64,000 bases of DNA from Cumulibacter manganitolerans (lineage in GTDB: Bacteria > Actinomycetota > Actinomycetes > Mycobacteriales > Antricoccaceae): positions 1-64,000 of the forward strand of contig NZ_WBKP01000015.1 in assembly GCF_009602465.1 (NCBI RefSeq), read 5' to 3'. Below the pieces are notes generated by a model, which was given only the letters and a program-made list of their open reading frames with translations, did no database searches and was not told the origin of the DNA. Below are positions 8,296-16,644 of this stretch, piece after piece. Position numbers and translations under genes: made by a program. Positions within the stretch are counted from its first letter, which is position 1. Each line of letters opens with the position of its first letter.

Positions 8296-9486
8296 ATGGC
8301 TTACTACCGCGCCGTCGGCGACATCCCGCACAAGCGGCACACCCAGCACCGCGACGAGAACGGCCGGCTCTACTTCGAGGAGCTGATGGGCGAGGAGGGC
8401 TTCAGCTCCGACTCGTCACTGCTCTACCACCGCTACATCCCGTCGACCATCACCGACGCGCGTCCCTGGGAGCTCGGCACGCACAAGACGATGCCGAACC
8501 ATCCGCTCAAGCCGCTGCACCTGAAGCTGCACAGCCTGTTCACCGACGAGGAGGCCGACAGCATCGACGCCGTACGCGGACGCCGGCTCGTGCTCGGCAA
8601 CGGCGACGTGCGCATCTACTACGCGATGTCCTCCATCCCGTCGCCGGTCTACCGCAACAGCGTCGGCGACGAGCTCGTCTACATCGAGGCCGGGTCCGGC
8701 CGGCTCGAGACCGTCTTCGGCGAGATCGACTACCGGACCGGGGACTACATCGTCATCCCGCGGGCCACGAACCATCGTTACGTCCCGGCCGAGCGGACCC
8801 GGTTCTACATCATGGAGGCCAACAGCCATATCGTTCCGGCGCACCGGTACCTCTCGAAGTACGGGCAGCTGCTGGAGCACTCGCCGTTCTGCGAGCGGGA
8901 CCTCACCGGTCCCAGCGAGACGCTGCTGAAGGACGAGGAGAACGTCGAGATCTACGTCAAGCACCGCACCGCCGACGGCATCGTCGGCACGGTGTTCACG
9001 ACGCCGTACAGCCCCTTCGACGTCGTGGGGTGGGACGGCTGCCTGTACCCGTACACCTTCAATATCAGCGACTACGAGCCGATCACCGGTCGGGTGCACC
9101 AGCCGCCGCCGGCCCACCAGGTCTTCGAGGGCGCCAACTTCGTGGTGTGCAACTTCGTGCCGCGCAAGGTCGACTACCACCCGCTGTCGATCCCGGTCCC
9201 GTACTACCACTCCAACGTCGACTCCGACGAGGTCATGTTCTACTGCGGCGGCAACTACGAGGCACGCAAGGGATCCGGCATCGGCAACGGCTCGATCTCG
9301 CTGCACCCGGGCGGGCACGCGCACGGACCGCAGCCCGGCGCCTACGAGCGGTCGATCGGCGCGGAGTACTTCGACGAGCTCGCGGTCATGGTCGACACGT
9401 TCCGGCCGCTGGAGATCGGCGAGGCGGGCCTGGCCGCCGACGACGAGAGCTACGCCTGGAGCTGGTCGACGAACGCCGGCGCGTGA
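8296..9486 (+). CDS. hmgA: homogentisate 1,2-dioxygenase
   Basis: Opens the ring of homogentisate with O2 to give maleylacetoacetate, a central step of tyrosine and phenylacetate breakdown. The cupin-type iron site is visible: His305 and Glu312 in YYHSNVDSDEVMF and His343 in HPGGHAHGPQPGAYE. At 396 residues it is slightly shorter than eukaryotic forms, as in the bacterial subgroup. An AGGAGG site lies just before ATG 8296. It is translationally close to its neighbours on both sides (16-base gaps), placing it in the middle of the operon. Confidence 0.93.
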   Translation: MAYYRAVGDIPHKRHTQHRDENGRLYFEELMGEEGFSSDSSLLYHRYIPSTITDARPWELGTHKTMPNHPLKPLHLKLHSLFTDEEADSIDAVRGRRLVLGNGDVRIYYAMSSIPSPVYRNSVGDELVYIEAGSGRLETVFGEIDYRTGDYIVIPRATNHRYVPAERTRFYIMEANSHIVPAHRYLSKYGQLLEHSPFCERDLTGPSETLLKDEENVEIYVKHRTADGIVGTVFTTPYSPFDVVGWDGCLYPYTFNISDYEPITGRVHQPPPAHQVFEGANFVVCNFVPRKVDYHPLSIPVPYYHSNVDSDEVMFYCGGNYEARKGSGIGNGSISLHPGGHAHGPQPGAYERSIGAEYFDELAVMVDTFRPLEIGEAGLAADDESYAWSWSTNAGA

Positions 9487-9502
9487 CCCCGGGAGAAGAG
9501 CG

Positions 9503-10291
9503 ATGACCGACACCCTGCTGCACGGCCTGGTGGACGACGCGGGGCTGTTCCCGCCGACCGCACTGCCGATGCGCGATGCCCTGGCCCGCAATGCGAAGGA
9601 CCGCGCGGCACGCGACCCCATGCTCACCCAACGGTTCCTGGTGCCGACCGAGCTGCTCGACGAGCTGCTCGGCCTGCTGCCGGAGGGCTCCGGAATCGAG
9701 CTGGGACTGATCCACGCCGGATCCGGCGCGGAGCTCCTCGACGCCCTGGCGCGCGCCGAGGGCCGCGTGCGCCACGTCGAGCTGAAGGGCGCCGCGGCGC
9801 TGTCCGACGTACCGGACGACCTGCCGGTGTACGTCGAGCCGCTGCGCTTCGACGCCCTGCCCGGGGTGATCGAGGCGGTGCGCTCCGCGGGGCGGATCGG
9901 GCCGACCGGCGTGAAGGTCCGGTGCGGCGGCATCCGCGCCGACCTCTTCCCGACCGTCGATCAGCTCGCCGAGGCACTGCGTGCCGTGGTGTCGGCGAGC
10001 CTGCCGATGAAGGCGACCGCCGGGCTGCACAGCGCGATCCGCAACACGAACCCCGAGACCGGTTTCGAGCACCACGGCTTCCTGAACCTGCTGACCGCCA
10101 TCGACGCGGCGCTGTCCGGCGGCGACGTCGCCGCCGTGCTGGCCGAGCGCGACCCAGCCCGGGTCGCCGAGGCGATCCGCGCGATGGACGAGGACCGGCG
10201 CCGCGCCGTCCGCCACGTGCTGGTCAGCTACGGCTCGTGCAGCACGTCGTCGCCGGTGCAGCAGGCCGCCCGTCTCGGGTTGCGCCCCTGA
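9503..10291 (+). CDS. conserved protein of unknown function in the homogentisate operon
   Basis: A 262-residue soluble protein between homogentisate dioxygenase and fumarylacetoacetase. I do not recognise a characterised family. Distinct motifs are DDAGLFPP (residues 11-18), VKVRCGG (137-143), KATAGLH (170-176), HHGFLNLL (190-197) and SYGSCS (242-247). The spacing of Lys, Cys and His motifs on probable beta-strand ends suggests an alpha/beta enzyme, perhaps a barrel. It has no glutathione-transferase fold and no DinB-type mycothiol isomerase pattern. Its position is exactly where a maleylacetoacetate isomerase would be expected, and no other candidate is nearby. RBS GGGAGAAG precedes ATG 9503. 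Confidence 0.75.
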   Translation: MTDTLLHGLVDDAGLFPPTALPMRDALARNAKDRAARDPMLTQRFLVPTELLDELLGLLPEGSGIELGLIHAGSGAELLDALARAEGRVRHVELKGAAALSDVPDDLPVYVEPLRFDALPGVIEAVRSAGRIGPTGVKVRCGGIRADLFPTVDQLAEALRAVVSASLPMKATAGLHSAIRNTNPETGFEHHGFLNLLTAIDAALSGGDVAAVLAERDPARVAEAIRAMDEDRRRAVRHVLVSYGSCSTSSPVQQAARLGLRP

Positions 10292-10334
10292 CCGAGCACG
10301 CATCCACCCCTTCCCCTGTGAGGAGCAAGACCTG

Positions 10335-11489
10335 ATGCCCCAGAACGGCTTCGGACTGGCCAATCTGCCGTACGGCGTGTTCAGCACGCCGGACCGATCG
10401 CCCCGAGTCGGCGTCCGCTACGGCGACGGCGTGCTGGACCTCGCCGAGGCCTTCGGCGAGACCTACTTCGCGACCGCGACGTTGAACGAGCTCATGGCGC
10501 AGGGCCGGCAGGTGTGGGACCGCGAGCGCGCGCGGATCACCCGGCTGCTGTCCGAACGTGCGCCCTCGCTCGTGCCGATCGAGGACGTCACGATGCACCT
10601 GCCGATCAAGGTCGCCGACTACGTCGACTTCTACGCGTCGGAGCACCACGCGAGCAACGTCGGCCGGATCTTCCGGCCGGACGCCGAGCCGCTGCTGCCG
10701 AACTGGCGGCACCTGCCGGTCGGCTATCACGGCCGCTCGTCGACGATCGTGGTCTCCGGGACCGACATCGTCCGCCCGTCGGGCCAGACGAAGGGGCCGC
10801 AGGACGACGCTCCGACGTACGGCCCGTGCCGACGGTTGGATGTCGAGGTCGAGGTCGGCTACATCGTCGGCGTCGGCGCGCCGATGGGCGGTCGCGTGTC
10901 CGGCGCCGAGTTCGCCGACCACGTCTTCGGCTGCGTGCTGCTGAATGACTGGTCCGCGCGTGACATCCAGGCGTGGGAGTACGTGCCGCTCGGGCCGCAC
11001 CTGGGCAAGTCGTTCGCGACGTCGATCAGCCCGTGGGTGGTGCCGCTCGCGGCGCTGGAGCCCGCCCGGACGGGGCCGCCGGCCCGGACCGTCCCGCTGC
11101 TTCCCTACCTGCAGGAGGGCGAGGACTGGGCGCTGCGGCTCGAGCTGGAGCTGGAGCTCAACGGCGAGACCGTCAGCCGGCCGCCGTACGACACGATGTA
11201 CTTCACCGGCGCGCAGATGCTGGCCCACCTCACCGTCAACGGCGCCGCGCTGTCCACCGGCGACCTGTACGGGTCGGGGACGGTCAGCGGCCCCGAGCCT
11301 GACCAGCGTGGCTCGTTCCTCGAGCTGTCGTGGGGCGGCACGGAGCCGCTCACGCTGGCCGACGGCAGCCAGCGCACCTTCCTGCAGGACGGCGACACCG
11401 CGACGATCCGCGGCACGTTCACCGGCGCCGGCGGCGAGCTGTGCTCCTTCGGAGAGGTGACCGGCCGGATCCTCCCGGCGGCCGGCTGA
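10335..11489 (+). CDS. fahA: fumarylacetoacetase
   Basis: Hydrolyses fumarylacetoacetate to fumarate and acetoacetate, the final step of homogentisate breakdown. The 384-residue protein has the full-length FAH layout: an N-terminal SH3-like domain, then the catalytic domain with DYVDFYASEHHASNVG, GYHGRSSTIV, the metal-binding acids in VEVEVGYIVG and LNDWSARDIQAWEY, and the KSF segment. A GAGGAG site at 10320-10325 precedes ATG 10335. It is the last gene of the MarR-controlled operon. The next gene converges on it with only about 30 bases between, and no clear terminator hairpin is seen there. Confidence 0.95.
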   Translation: MPQNGFGLANLPYGVFSTPDRSPRVGVRYGDGVLDLAEAFGETYFATATLNELMAQGRQVWDRERARITRLLSERAPSLVPIEDVTMHLPIKVADYVDFYASEHHASNVGRIFRPDAEPLLPNWRHLPVGYHGRSSTIVVSGTDIVRPSGQTKGPQDDAPTYGPCRRLDVEVEVGYIVGVGAPMGGRVSGAEFADHVFGCVLLNDWSARDIQAWEYVPLGPHLGKSFATSISPWVVPLAALEPARTGPPARTVPLLPYLQEGEDWALRLELELELNGETVSRPPYDTMYFTGAQMLAHLTVNGAALSTGDLYGSGTVSGPEPDQRGSFLELSWGGTEPLTLADGSQRTFLQDGDTATIRGTFTGAGGELCSFGEVTGRILPAAG

Positions 11490-11519
11490 CGGTCTGCGCC
11501 GCAGCTCGCGGCGGTGGAG

Positions 11520-12989
11520 TCAGCCGACTGGCGTCGGGGTCACCGGCTCCGGGCGCGGGGTGGCGGCGAGCGCCGCGGCGCGGCGCCGGGGCACCAGCAA
11601 CGCGATGCACGCGCCGGCGATGGCCGCGGCGGCGCCCAGGATGAAGCACAGCCGGAAGGCCCACTCCGTCGGGACCGGCGGATAGCCGTCGGCCATCACC
11701 ACGGTGCTGCCCGAGAGGACGGCGCCCATGACCGCGCCCGAGACCGTCGTGCCGATCGAGCGCATGAGGCTGTTGACGCCGACACCGGAGGCCGCCTCGG
11801 ACGCCGGGACGTTGTCCATGATCAGCGACGGCATGGCCGCGTAGCCGATGCCGACCCCCGCCGACGCCACGCAGGAGGCGAGCATCAGCTGCCAGGGCGC
11901 GTGCATCAGGAACGCCGCGACGACGTACCCGCCGGCGAGCACCACCGCGCCGATGGCGAGGGTGAGCCGCCCGCCGATCCGGTCGAGCAGCCGGGAGGAC
12001 ACCGGCGCGAACAGCATCATCACGATGCCGCCCGGCGCCATCCACAGCCCGGCCTGCAGGATCGATTGCCCCAGCCCGTACCCGGTCGCCGCCGGCATCT
12101 CCAGCAGCTGGGGGACGACGATGGCCTGGGCCATCATGCCGAAGCCGATCAGCAACGCGGCGAGGTTGGTCATCAGCACGGGGCGGCGGGCGCTGACCCG
12201 GAGGTCGACCAGCGGGTCGTGGTGGCGCACCTCGTACCGCGCCCACAGGGCCAGCACCGCGGCGCCGCCGATGATCGCGCCGAGGGTGCTCGGCTCGCCC
12301 CAGCCCCACGACGACCCCTTCGACACGCCCACGAGAAAGGCGACGAGGCCGACGGCGAGGCCGAGCGCACCGACGATGTCGAAGGACGCCGGATGCTCGT
12401 CGCGGACGTGCGGGATGACGACCAGCGTCAGCCCCGCGACGATCGCGGCGAGCACCGCCGACAGCCAGAACAGCATGTGCCAGTCGTAGTTCTGCGCGAT
12501 GAGCGCCGACAGCGGCAGGCCGATCGCGCCGCCGACGCCGAGGGTCGCCGACACGGCGGCGATGGCGGTGGAGGCCAGCCGCGGCGGGGTGACCTCGCGG
12601 ACGAGGGCGATCGCCACCGGGATGAAGCCCATCGCCAGGCCCTGCAGCACGCGGCCGCCGAGCATCGGCAGCAGGTTGTCGGAGACCGCGCACAGCAGGG
12701 ACCCCACCACCAGGACCCCGGCCGAGATCACCAGCACCGGCTTCTTGCCGAAGATGTCGGCGAGCCGGCCGGTCACCGGCATGGCGACGCCGCCGGCCAG
12801 CAGGGTGGCCGTGACCACCCAGGACGCGTTCGAGGCCGTGGTGCCCAGCAGGGCGGGCAGCTCGGACTGGATGGGGATGACCAGCGACTGCATGAGCGAG
12901 GCGCAGAGGCTGCCGAAGCAGAGCGCTGCGACGATCAGCCCGGGCGGTACGGAGGTGCGCGGCACGCTGCCGCCGGGAACGGTGCTCAC
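11520..12989 (-). CDS. MFS drug exporter, DHA2 (EmrB/QacA) family
   Basis: A 489-residue, 14-helix-length major facilitator. The N-terminal part has the family pattern ASWVVTATLLAGGVAMPV followed by GRLADIFGKKPVL, and a proline-glycine-rich helix 5 (ATLGVGGAIGLPLSALI), as in drug:H+ antiporters. The start is GTG 12989 with GAGGAG upstream. It is divergent from a MarR gene, and the 66 bases between them carry two near-identical palindromes. It is therefore very probably repressed by that regulator and induced by the exported compound. The exported compound is unknown. Confidence 0.9.
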   Translation of the reverse strand: MSTVPGGSVPRTSVPPGLIVAALCFGSLCASLMQSLVIPIQSELPALLGTTASNASWVVTATLLAGGVAMPVTGRLADIFGKKPVLVISAGVLVVGSLLCAVSDNLLPMLGGRVLQGLAMGFIPVAIALVREVTPPRLASTAIAAVSATLGVGGAIGLPLSALIAQNYDWHMLFWLSAVLAAIVAGLTLVVIPHVRDEHPASFDIVGALGLAVGLVAFLVGVSKGSSWGWGEPSTLGAIIGGAAVLALWARYEVRHHDPLVDLRVSARRPVLMTNLAALLIGFGMMAQAIVVPQLLEMPAATGYGLGQSILQAGLWMAPGGIVMMLFAPVSSRLLDRIGGRLTLAIGAVVLAGGYVVAAFLMHAPWQLMLASCVASAGVGIGYAAMPSLIMDNVPASEAASGVGVNSLMRSIGTTVSGAVMGAVLSGSTVVMADGYPPVPTEWAFRLCFILGAAAAIAGACIALLVPRRRAAALAATPRPEPVTPTPVG

Positions 12990-13012
12990 AGAGCGTTCTC
13001 CTCGAATCGAGA

Positions 13013-13054
13013 GGATATGTAGCTTACATATCCGCGGTATGTAAACTACATACC
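13013..13054. promoter_or_regulatory. paired palindromic operators between exporter and MarR gene
   Basis: Two palindromes with the same core: arms GGATATGTA/TACATATCC with a 3-base spacer (13013-13033), and arms GGTATGTA/TACATACC with a 3-base spacer (13036-13054). Their centres are 22 bases apart, about two helical turns, so two dimers would sit on the same face. The second ends one base before the MarR start codon, so binding should block both divergent promoters. Confidence 0.8.
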
Positions 13055-13055
13055 C

Positions 13056-13550
13056 ATGAACGCCGAGGTCAACGCGGGACGCCGCCGAGAGACCAGTGAC
13101 ACAGTGCCGCGCGGGCTGCCCCCGGAACGCGAGCTGGCCGCGCTGGTGCTGAAGATGGACGCCGCACGACGGGTCGTGGAGCAGAATGCGCGGCTCGGGA
13201 CCGCCGATATGCGGCTGCTGTGGATGCTCGCCGACGGCCGGGCCCGCACGCTGCGCGAGATCGGCGACGAGCTCTGCCTGGAGCAGTCGACGGTCAACCG
13301 CCAGGTCAACGCGGCCCTGCGGGCCGGGCTGCTCGAGCGGATCCGGGCCGCCGAGCAGCCGGCCGCGCTGATCGCCCCGACCGCCGTCGGACGGACGGCC
13401 TTCGAGACGGAGGTCGCGGCGATCCTCGGCTACTTCGAGGACGGGCTGGCCGCGCTCGGGGAGCGTCGCGGCGAGTTCCTCGCGCTCCTCCGCGGCTTCG
13501 TCGACGCGTACGACGAGCGGGTGCGGCGAGCGACCGGCCGGCCCGGCTAG
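13056..13550 (+). CDS. MarR-family repressor of the divergent exporter
   Basis: A 164-residue winged-helix regulator. The DNA-reading segment is REIGDELCLEQSTVNRQVNA, followed by ERIRAAEQPAALIAPTAVGR as wing. The ATG starts directly after the second operator, leaving no room for a normal leader, so the mRNA may be leaderless or start from a promoter overlapping the operators. Autoregulation together with control of the DHA2 exporter is the simple reading. The stop lies 3 bases from the convergent PAC2 gene. Confidence 0.85.
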   Translation: MNAEVNAGRRRETSDTVPRGLPPERELAALVLKMDAARRVVEQNARLGTADMRLLWMLADGRARTLREIGDELCLEQSTVNRQVNAALRAGLLERIRAAEQPAALIAPTAVGRTAFETEVAAILGYFEDGLAALGERRGEFLALLRGFVDAYDERVRRATGRPG

Positions 13551-13553
13551 GGC

Positions 13554-14462
13554 CTACTCCTCGTCGAGGGTGCGCAGGAAGGCCTCGGCCTCCGCGGCGA
13601 TCTCGTCGGCCGTCGGCAGGTCGGTCTCCACCTCGGCGGCCGGCAGCGAACGGCGCTCCTGGGCACCGGCGTACGCGTCGTACTGCTGCTCGAGCGCCGC
13701 GACGACCTCGGCGACGTCCTCGCGACCGCTGAGCTCCTCGCGCAGGCCCGCCTCGGCCTGGGCCGCCGCCTGCGCGAGCTCCCGGCGATCGATCCGCAGG
13801 CCGGTCGCTCCGGCGATGCGGTCCAGCGCGACGACGGAGGCCTGCGGCATCGGCATCTGCGCGAGGTAGTGCGGCACGTGCACCGAGTAGCCGATGGCGT
13901 CCTTGCCGGCCTTGCCCAGCCGCAGCTCGATCAAGCCCTCCAGGCTGCCGGGCACCATGACCTTGCCGAACGGGCTCTGCGCACCGCCGGTCAGGCTGGG
14001 GTCCGTGGCGTGCGCGGTGACCCCGATCGGACGGGTGTGCGGCACGCCCATCGGGATCCCGTGCGCGAGCACCGTCAGCGTGACGCCGAGCTCGTCGCCG
14101 ATCCGCTGCACCGCGGCCACCACCTTCTCCCACTGGTAGTCGGGCTCGACGCCGGTGAGCATCAGGAACGGCGTGCCGTCGAGGTCGTAGACGCGGTGCA
14201 GCTCCAGCGAGGGGGCGGCGTACGACGTGTACCGGTCGCTCTCGAAGGTGAGCATCGGACGCCGGCTGCGGTAGTCGATCAGCCCGTCGACATCGAAGCT
14301 CGCGATGACCTCGTGGTCGTGCCGGCTCAGGATGTGCTCGACGAGCAGCCGCTGGGTGTGGCCGGCGTCGACGAACCCACCGAGCGCGATGAGCATGACC
14401 GACGCCTGGGCATCCTCGGGCGCCAGCCCGTCGCGGTAGCTGTAGATGTCATTTGTCTGCAT
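13554..14462 (-). CDS. PAC2-family protein
   Basis: A 302-residue protein of the PAC2 (proteasome assembly chaperone-like) family found in archaea and actinobacteria. The family core is visible: LIALGGFVDAGHTQRLLVEH at the N-terminus, FLMLTGVEPDYQWE in the middle and LAHGIPMGVPHTRPIGVTAH in the mid-protein. The last 80 residues are acidic and helical, probably an extension. The precise role of actinobacterial members is not settled; a link to the proteasome is known for the family name but is not shown by this context. It is likely a single-gene transcript. Confidence 0.85.
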   Translation of the reverse strand: MQTNDIYSYRDGLAPEDAQASVMLIALGGFVDAGHTQRLLVEHILSRHDHEVIASFDVDGLIDYRSRRPMLTFESDRYTSYAAPSLELHRVYDLDGTPFLMLTGVEPDYQWEKVVAAVQRIGDELGVTLTVLAHGIPMGVPHTRPIGVTAHATDPSLTGGAQSPFGKVMVPGSLEGLIELRLGKAGKDAIGYSVHVPHYLAQMPMPQASVVALDRIAGATGLRIDRRELAQAAAQAEAGLREELSGREDVAEVVAALEQQYDAYAGAQERRSLPAAEVETDLPTADEIAAEAEAFLRTLDEE

Positions 14463-14523
14463 GAGCGGTCCCTCTGCCGTCGTGGGGAAGGTTGTTCACG
14501 CTTCAACGTCCGGCCGGCGCGGA

Positions 14524-15459
14524 CTATTCCGCGCGCAGCTCCGCCGGCACCGACGCCCGCAGCGCCTCGCGCACGGCGCGGATCGCGGGATGGCCGGCGC
14601 TGCCTCGGCGTACCGCCGTGACGACCCGCCTGCGCAGCGGCTTGCCGGGGATCGGGAACAACGCCGCCTTCGGCTGGTGGACCAGCCACATCAGGTCCGG
14701 CACCACGGCGACGGCGTGCCCGGACTCGACCATCCGCAGCTGCGAGAGCACGTCGACCGACTCGTAGCGCGTATCCGGCATGAAGCCTGCGCGCAGGCAC
14801 AGGTTCTCCACCCAGGTGCGCGGCGACTCGGGCTTCGGGTCGAGGATCCACGGCTGGTCGGCGAGCAGCGCGAGGTCGCGGATCGTCGTCCGCCCGGACC
14901 ACGCCTCGCGCACCCGTCCGGCGAGGTGCGGTGGAACCGCGACCGACATGCCGTCGCGGCAGAGCTCCTGGAAGGACAGGCCGGGCGGCGTCGGCAGCGG
15001 CTCACCGGGATACTCCTCGCGCAGCGCGAGGTCGACGTCGTGGGTGAGCAGCATCTCGGCGCCGATCGACGGCTCGCGCTCCTCGACCTCGACGCGCAGC
15101 TTGGGGTGGGCCGTCTGCAGCGCCTCGAGCGCGTCGGGCAGCAGCGCGTGCAGCGCGCTCTGGAACATCGCGATCCGGACCCGGCCGGAGACCTCGTCGC
15201 GTGAGCGGGCGAGGTCGGCCTCCGCCTCGTCGAGCTGGTCCATGATGATGTCGGCATGACCGACGAGCACCTCGCCCTGCCGGGTGAGGCGGACCCGGCG
15301 CCCGACCCGCTCGAGCAGCGGCACACCGGCCTCGCGCTCGAGGACGGCGAGCTGCTGGGAGACGGCCGACGGCGTGTAGCTCAGCGCCTGCGCCACGGCC
15401 GAGATGGTGCCGCGCAGCCGCAGCTCGCGCAGCAGCCGCAACCGGTGCACGTCGAGCAT
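14524..15459 (-). CDS. LysR-family regulator of the divergent exporter
   Basis: A 311-residue LysR-type regulator. The N-terminal helix-turn-helix reads GTISAVAQALSYTPSAVSQQ, followed by the linker helix and a periplasmic-binding-protein-like effector domain from about residue 90. The start is set at ATG 15459 (MLDVHRLRLLREL), because the longer open frame upstream runs into the divergent gene. It faces the RhtA-like exporter gene over 96 bases containing a perfect LysR-type inverted repeat, so it probably activates that exporter. The effector may be an amino acid. Confidence 0.9.
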   Translation of the reverse strand: MLDVHRLRLLRELRLRGTISAVAQALSYTPSAVSQQLAVLEREAGVPLLERVGRRVRLTRQGEVLVGHADIIMDQLDEAEADLARSRDEVSGRVRIAMFQSALHALLPDALEALQTAHPKLRVEVEEREPSIGAEMLLTHDVDLALREEYPGEPLPTPPGLSFQELCRDGMSVAVPPHLAGRVREAWSGRTTIRDLALLADQPWILDPKPESPRTWVENLCLRAGFMPDTRYESVDVLSQLRMVESGHAVAVVPDLMWLVHQPKAALFPIPGKPLRRRVVTAVRRGSAGHPAIRAVREALRASVPAELRAE

Positions 15460-15480
15460 CCGCCGGCCCCTTCCTCGATG

Positions 15481-15501
15481 TTTCACAAATCCTAAATGAA
15501 A
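15481..15501. promoter_or_regulatory. LysR-type binding box
   Basis: TTTCA and TGAAA flank exactly 11 bases, containing the T-N11-A layout of LysR boxes. The site is 22 bases from the LysR start and 54 bases from the exporter start at 15556, in the only AT-rich part of the gap. Confidence 0.65.
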
Positions 15502-15555
15502 GGGCCTAGAAACATTCGCTGGAATACATCGCTGCGGCGGCGCAGACTGGATGCC

Positions 15556-16521
15556 ATGACCAGCGCCACGCGACCGGCGGCGTCCCCGACCACGACGTCC
15601 CCCGGCGGGGCCACCCGGCCGCGCGCGGGGCTGCTGCCGGTGCTGCTGGTGATGGGCTCGATCGTCTCGCTGCAGGTCGGCTCGGGCTACGCCACCACGC
15701 TGTTCGACCGGGCCGGGTCGACCGGCGTCACCACGCTGCGGCTCGGGCTGGCCGCGCTCGTCATGCTGCTGGTCACCCGCCCGCGGCTGCGGTCGTGGTC
15801 GCGCCCGCAGTGGCGGGTCGTGCTGATGTTCGGGCTGTCGCTGGCCCTCATGAACAGCTTCTTCTACGCCGCCATCGCGCGCATCCCGTTCGGCATCGCG
15901 CTGGCCTTCGAGTTCCTCGGGCCCCTCGGGCTCGCCGCGGCGCTGTCGCGCCGGCCCCGCGACTTCCTCTGGGTCGCGCTCGCGCTCGCCGGCGTGGCCA
16001 CCATCGGGGTGCACAACGCCGACGCCGGATCGCTGGATCTGCTCGGTGTCCTGTTCGCGCTGCTCGCGGCGTCCGCCTGGGCCGCGTACATCGTGCTGGG
16101 GGCGCGGGTGTCGACCGTCGTACCGGGCCACCAAGGGCTCGCCGCCGCGCTCGCCACGGCCGCGGTCATGCTGCTGCCGTTCGGCATCGTGACCTCGGGC
16201 GGCGCGGTGCTCAGCCTCGGGCTGCTGCTGCCCGGTCTCGCCGTGGCGCTCTTCTCCTCGGTGCTGCCGTACACCTTCGAGATGCAGGCGCTGAAGACGA
16301 TGCCCAAGAAGATGTTCTCGATCCTGCTGGCGCTCGAGCCCGCGGCCGGCGTCCTCACCGGGGCGCTCATGCTCGGCCAGCACCTGGACCCGCTGACCAT
16401 CGCGGCGATCGGTGTCGTCGTCGTGGCCGGCATCGGCGCCACCCTCGGGCGCCCCGACCGGCCGGCGCGCCGGGGGCTGCGCCGCCGCCGGGCCAACCCC
16501 GGCGACGCCGTCCTCACCTGA
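15556..16521 (+). CDS. EamA-family exporter, RhtA-like
   Basis: A 321-residue membrane protein with two EamA halves of about five helices each. Segments such as FFYAAIARIPFGIALAFEFL and YTFEMQALKTMPKKMFSILL match the RhtA group of threonine/homoserine exporters. ATG 15556 is preferred: an upstream ATG at 15496 would overlap the LysR box and add a charged, non-membrane stretch. Export of an amino acid or similar metabolite is likely, with the divergent LysR protein sensing it. The stop is followed after 4 bases by a stable hairpin. Confidence 0.85.
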   Translation: MTSATRPAASPTTTSPGGATRPRAGLLPVLLVMGSIVSLQVGSGYATTLFDRAGSTGVTTLRLGLAALVMLLVTRPRLRSWSRPQWRVVLMFGLSLALMNSFFYAAIARIPFGIALAFEFLGPLGLAAALSRRPRDFLWVALALAGVATIGVHNADAGSLDLLGVLFALLAASAWAAYIVLGARVSTVVPGHQGLAAALATAAVMLLPFGIVTSGGAVLSLGLLLPGLAVALFSSVLPYTFEMQALKTMPKKMFSILLALEPAAGVLTGALMLGQHLDPLTIAAIGVVVVAGIGATLGRPDRPARRGLRRRRANPGDAVLT

Positions 16522-16525
16522 CGGC

Positions 16526-16584
16526 CTTCGGCGCGGGGGCGCCGAAGCGGGCTCTGTCGGCAAGAGCGGGGAAGTTTCCCCGCT
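16526..16584. terminator. double hairpin between convergent genes
   Basis: Hairpin one pairs CTTCGGCGC (16526-16534) with GCGCCGAAG (16539-16547) around GGGG. Hairpin two pairs AGCGGGGAA (16565-16573) with TTCCCCGCT (16576-16584). The motif CCCCGCTTTCG of the second arm recurs once just downstream (16597-16607). It probably ends transcription of the exporter gene and of the convergent membrane protein. Confidence 0.65.
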
Positions 16585-16644
16585 TTCGCCGTCGAACCCC
16601 GCTTTCGGTAGGGGCCGCCTTCGTCGCGGCGCCCCGTCCAGAGG

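Noticed and set aside
15460-16563. Extension of the LysR frame to 679 residues
   Set aside because: The added part is antisense to the exporter gene; the helix-turn-helix starts within the first 20 residues of the ATG at 15459, as normal for LysR proteins.
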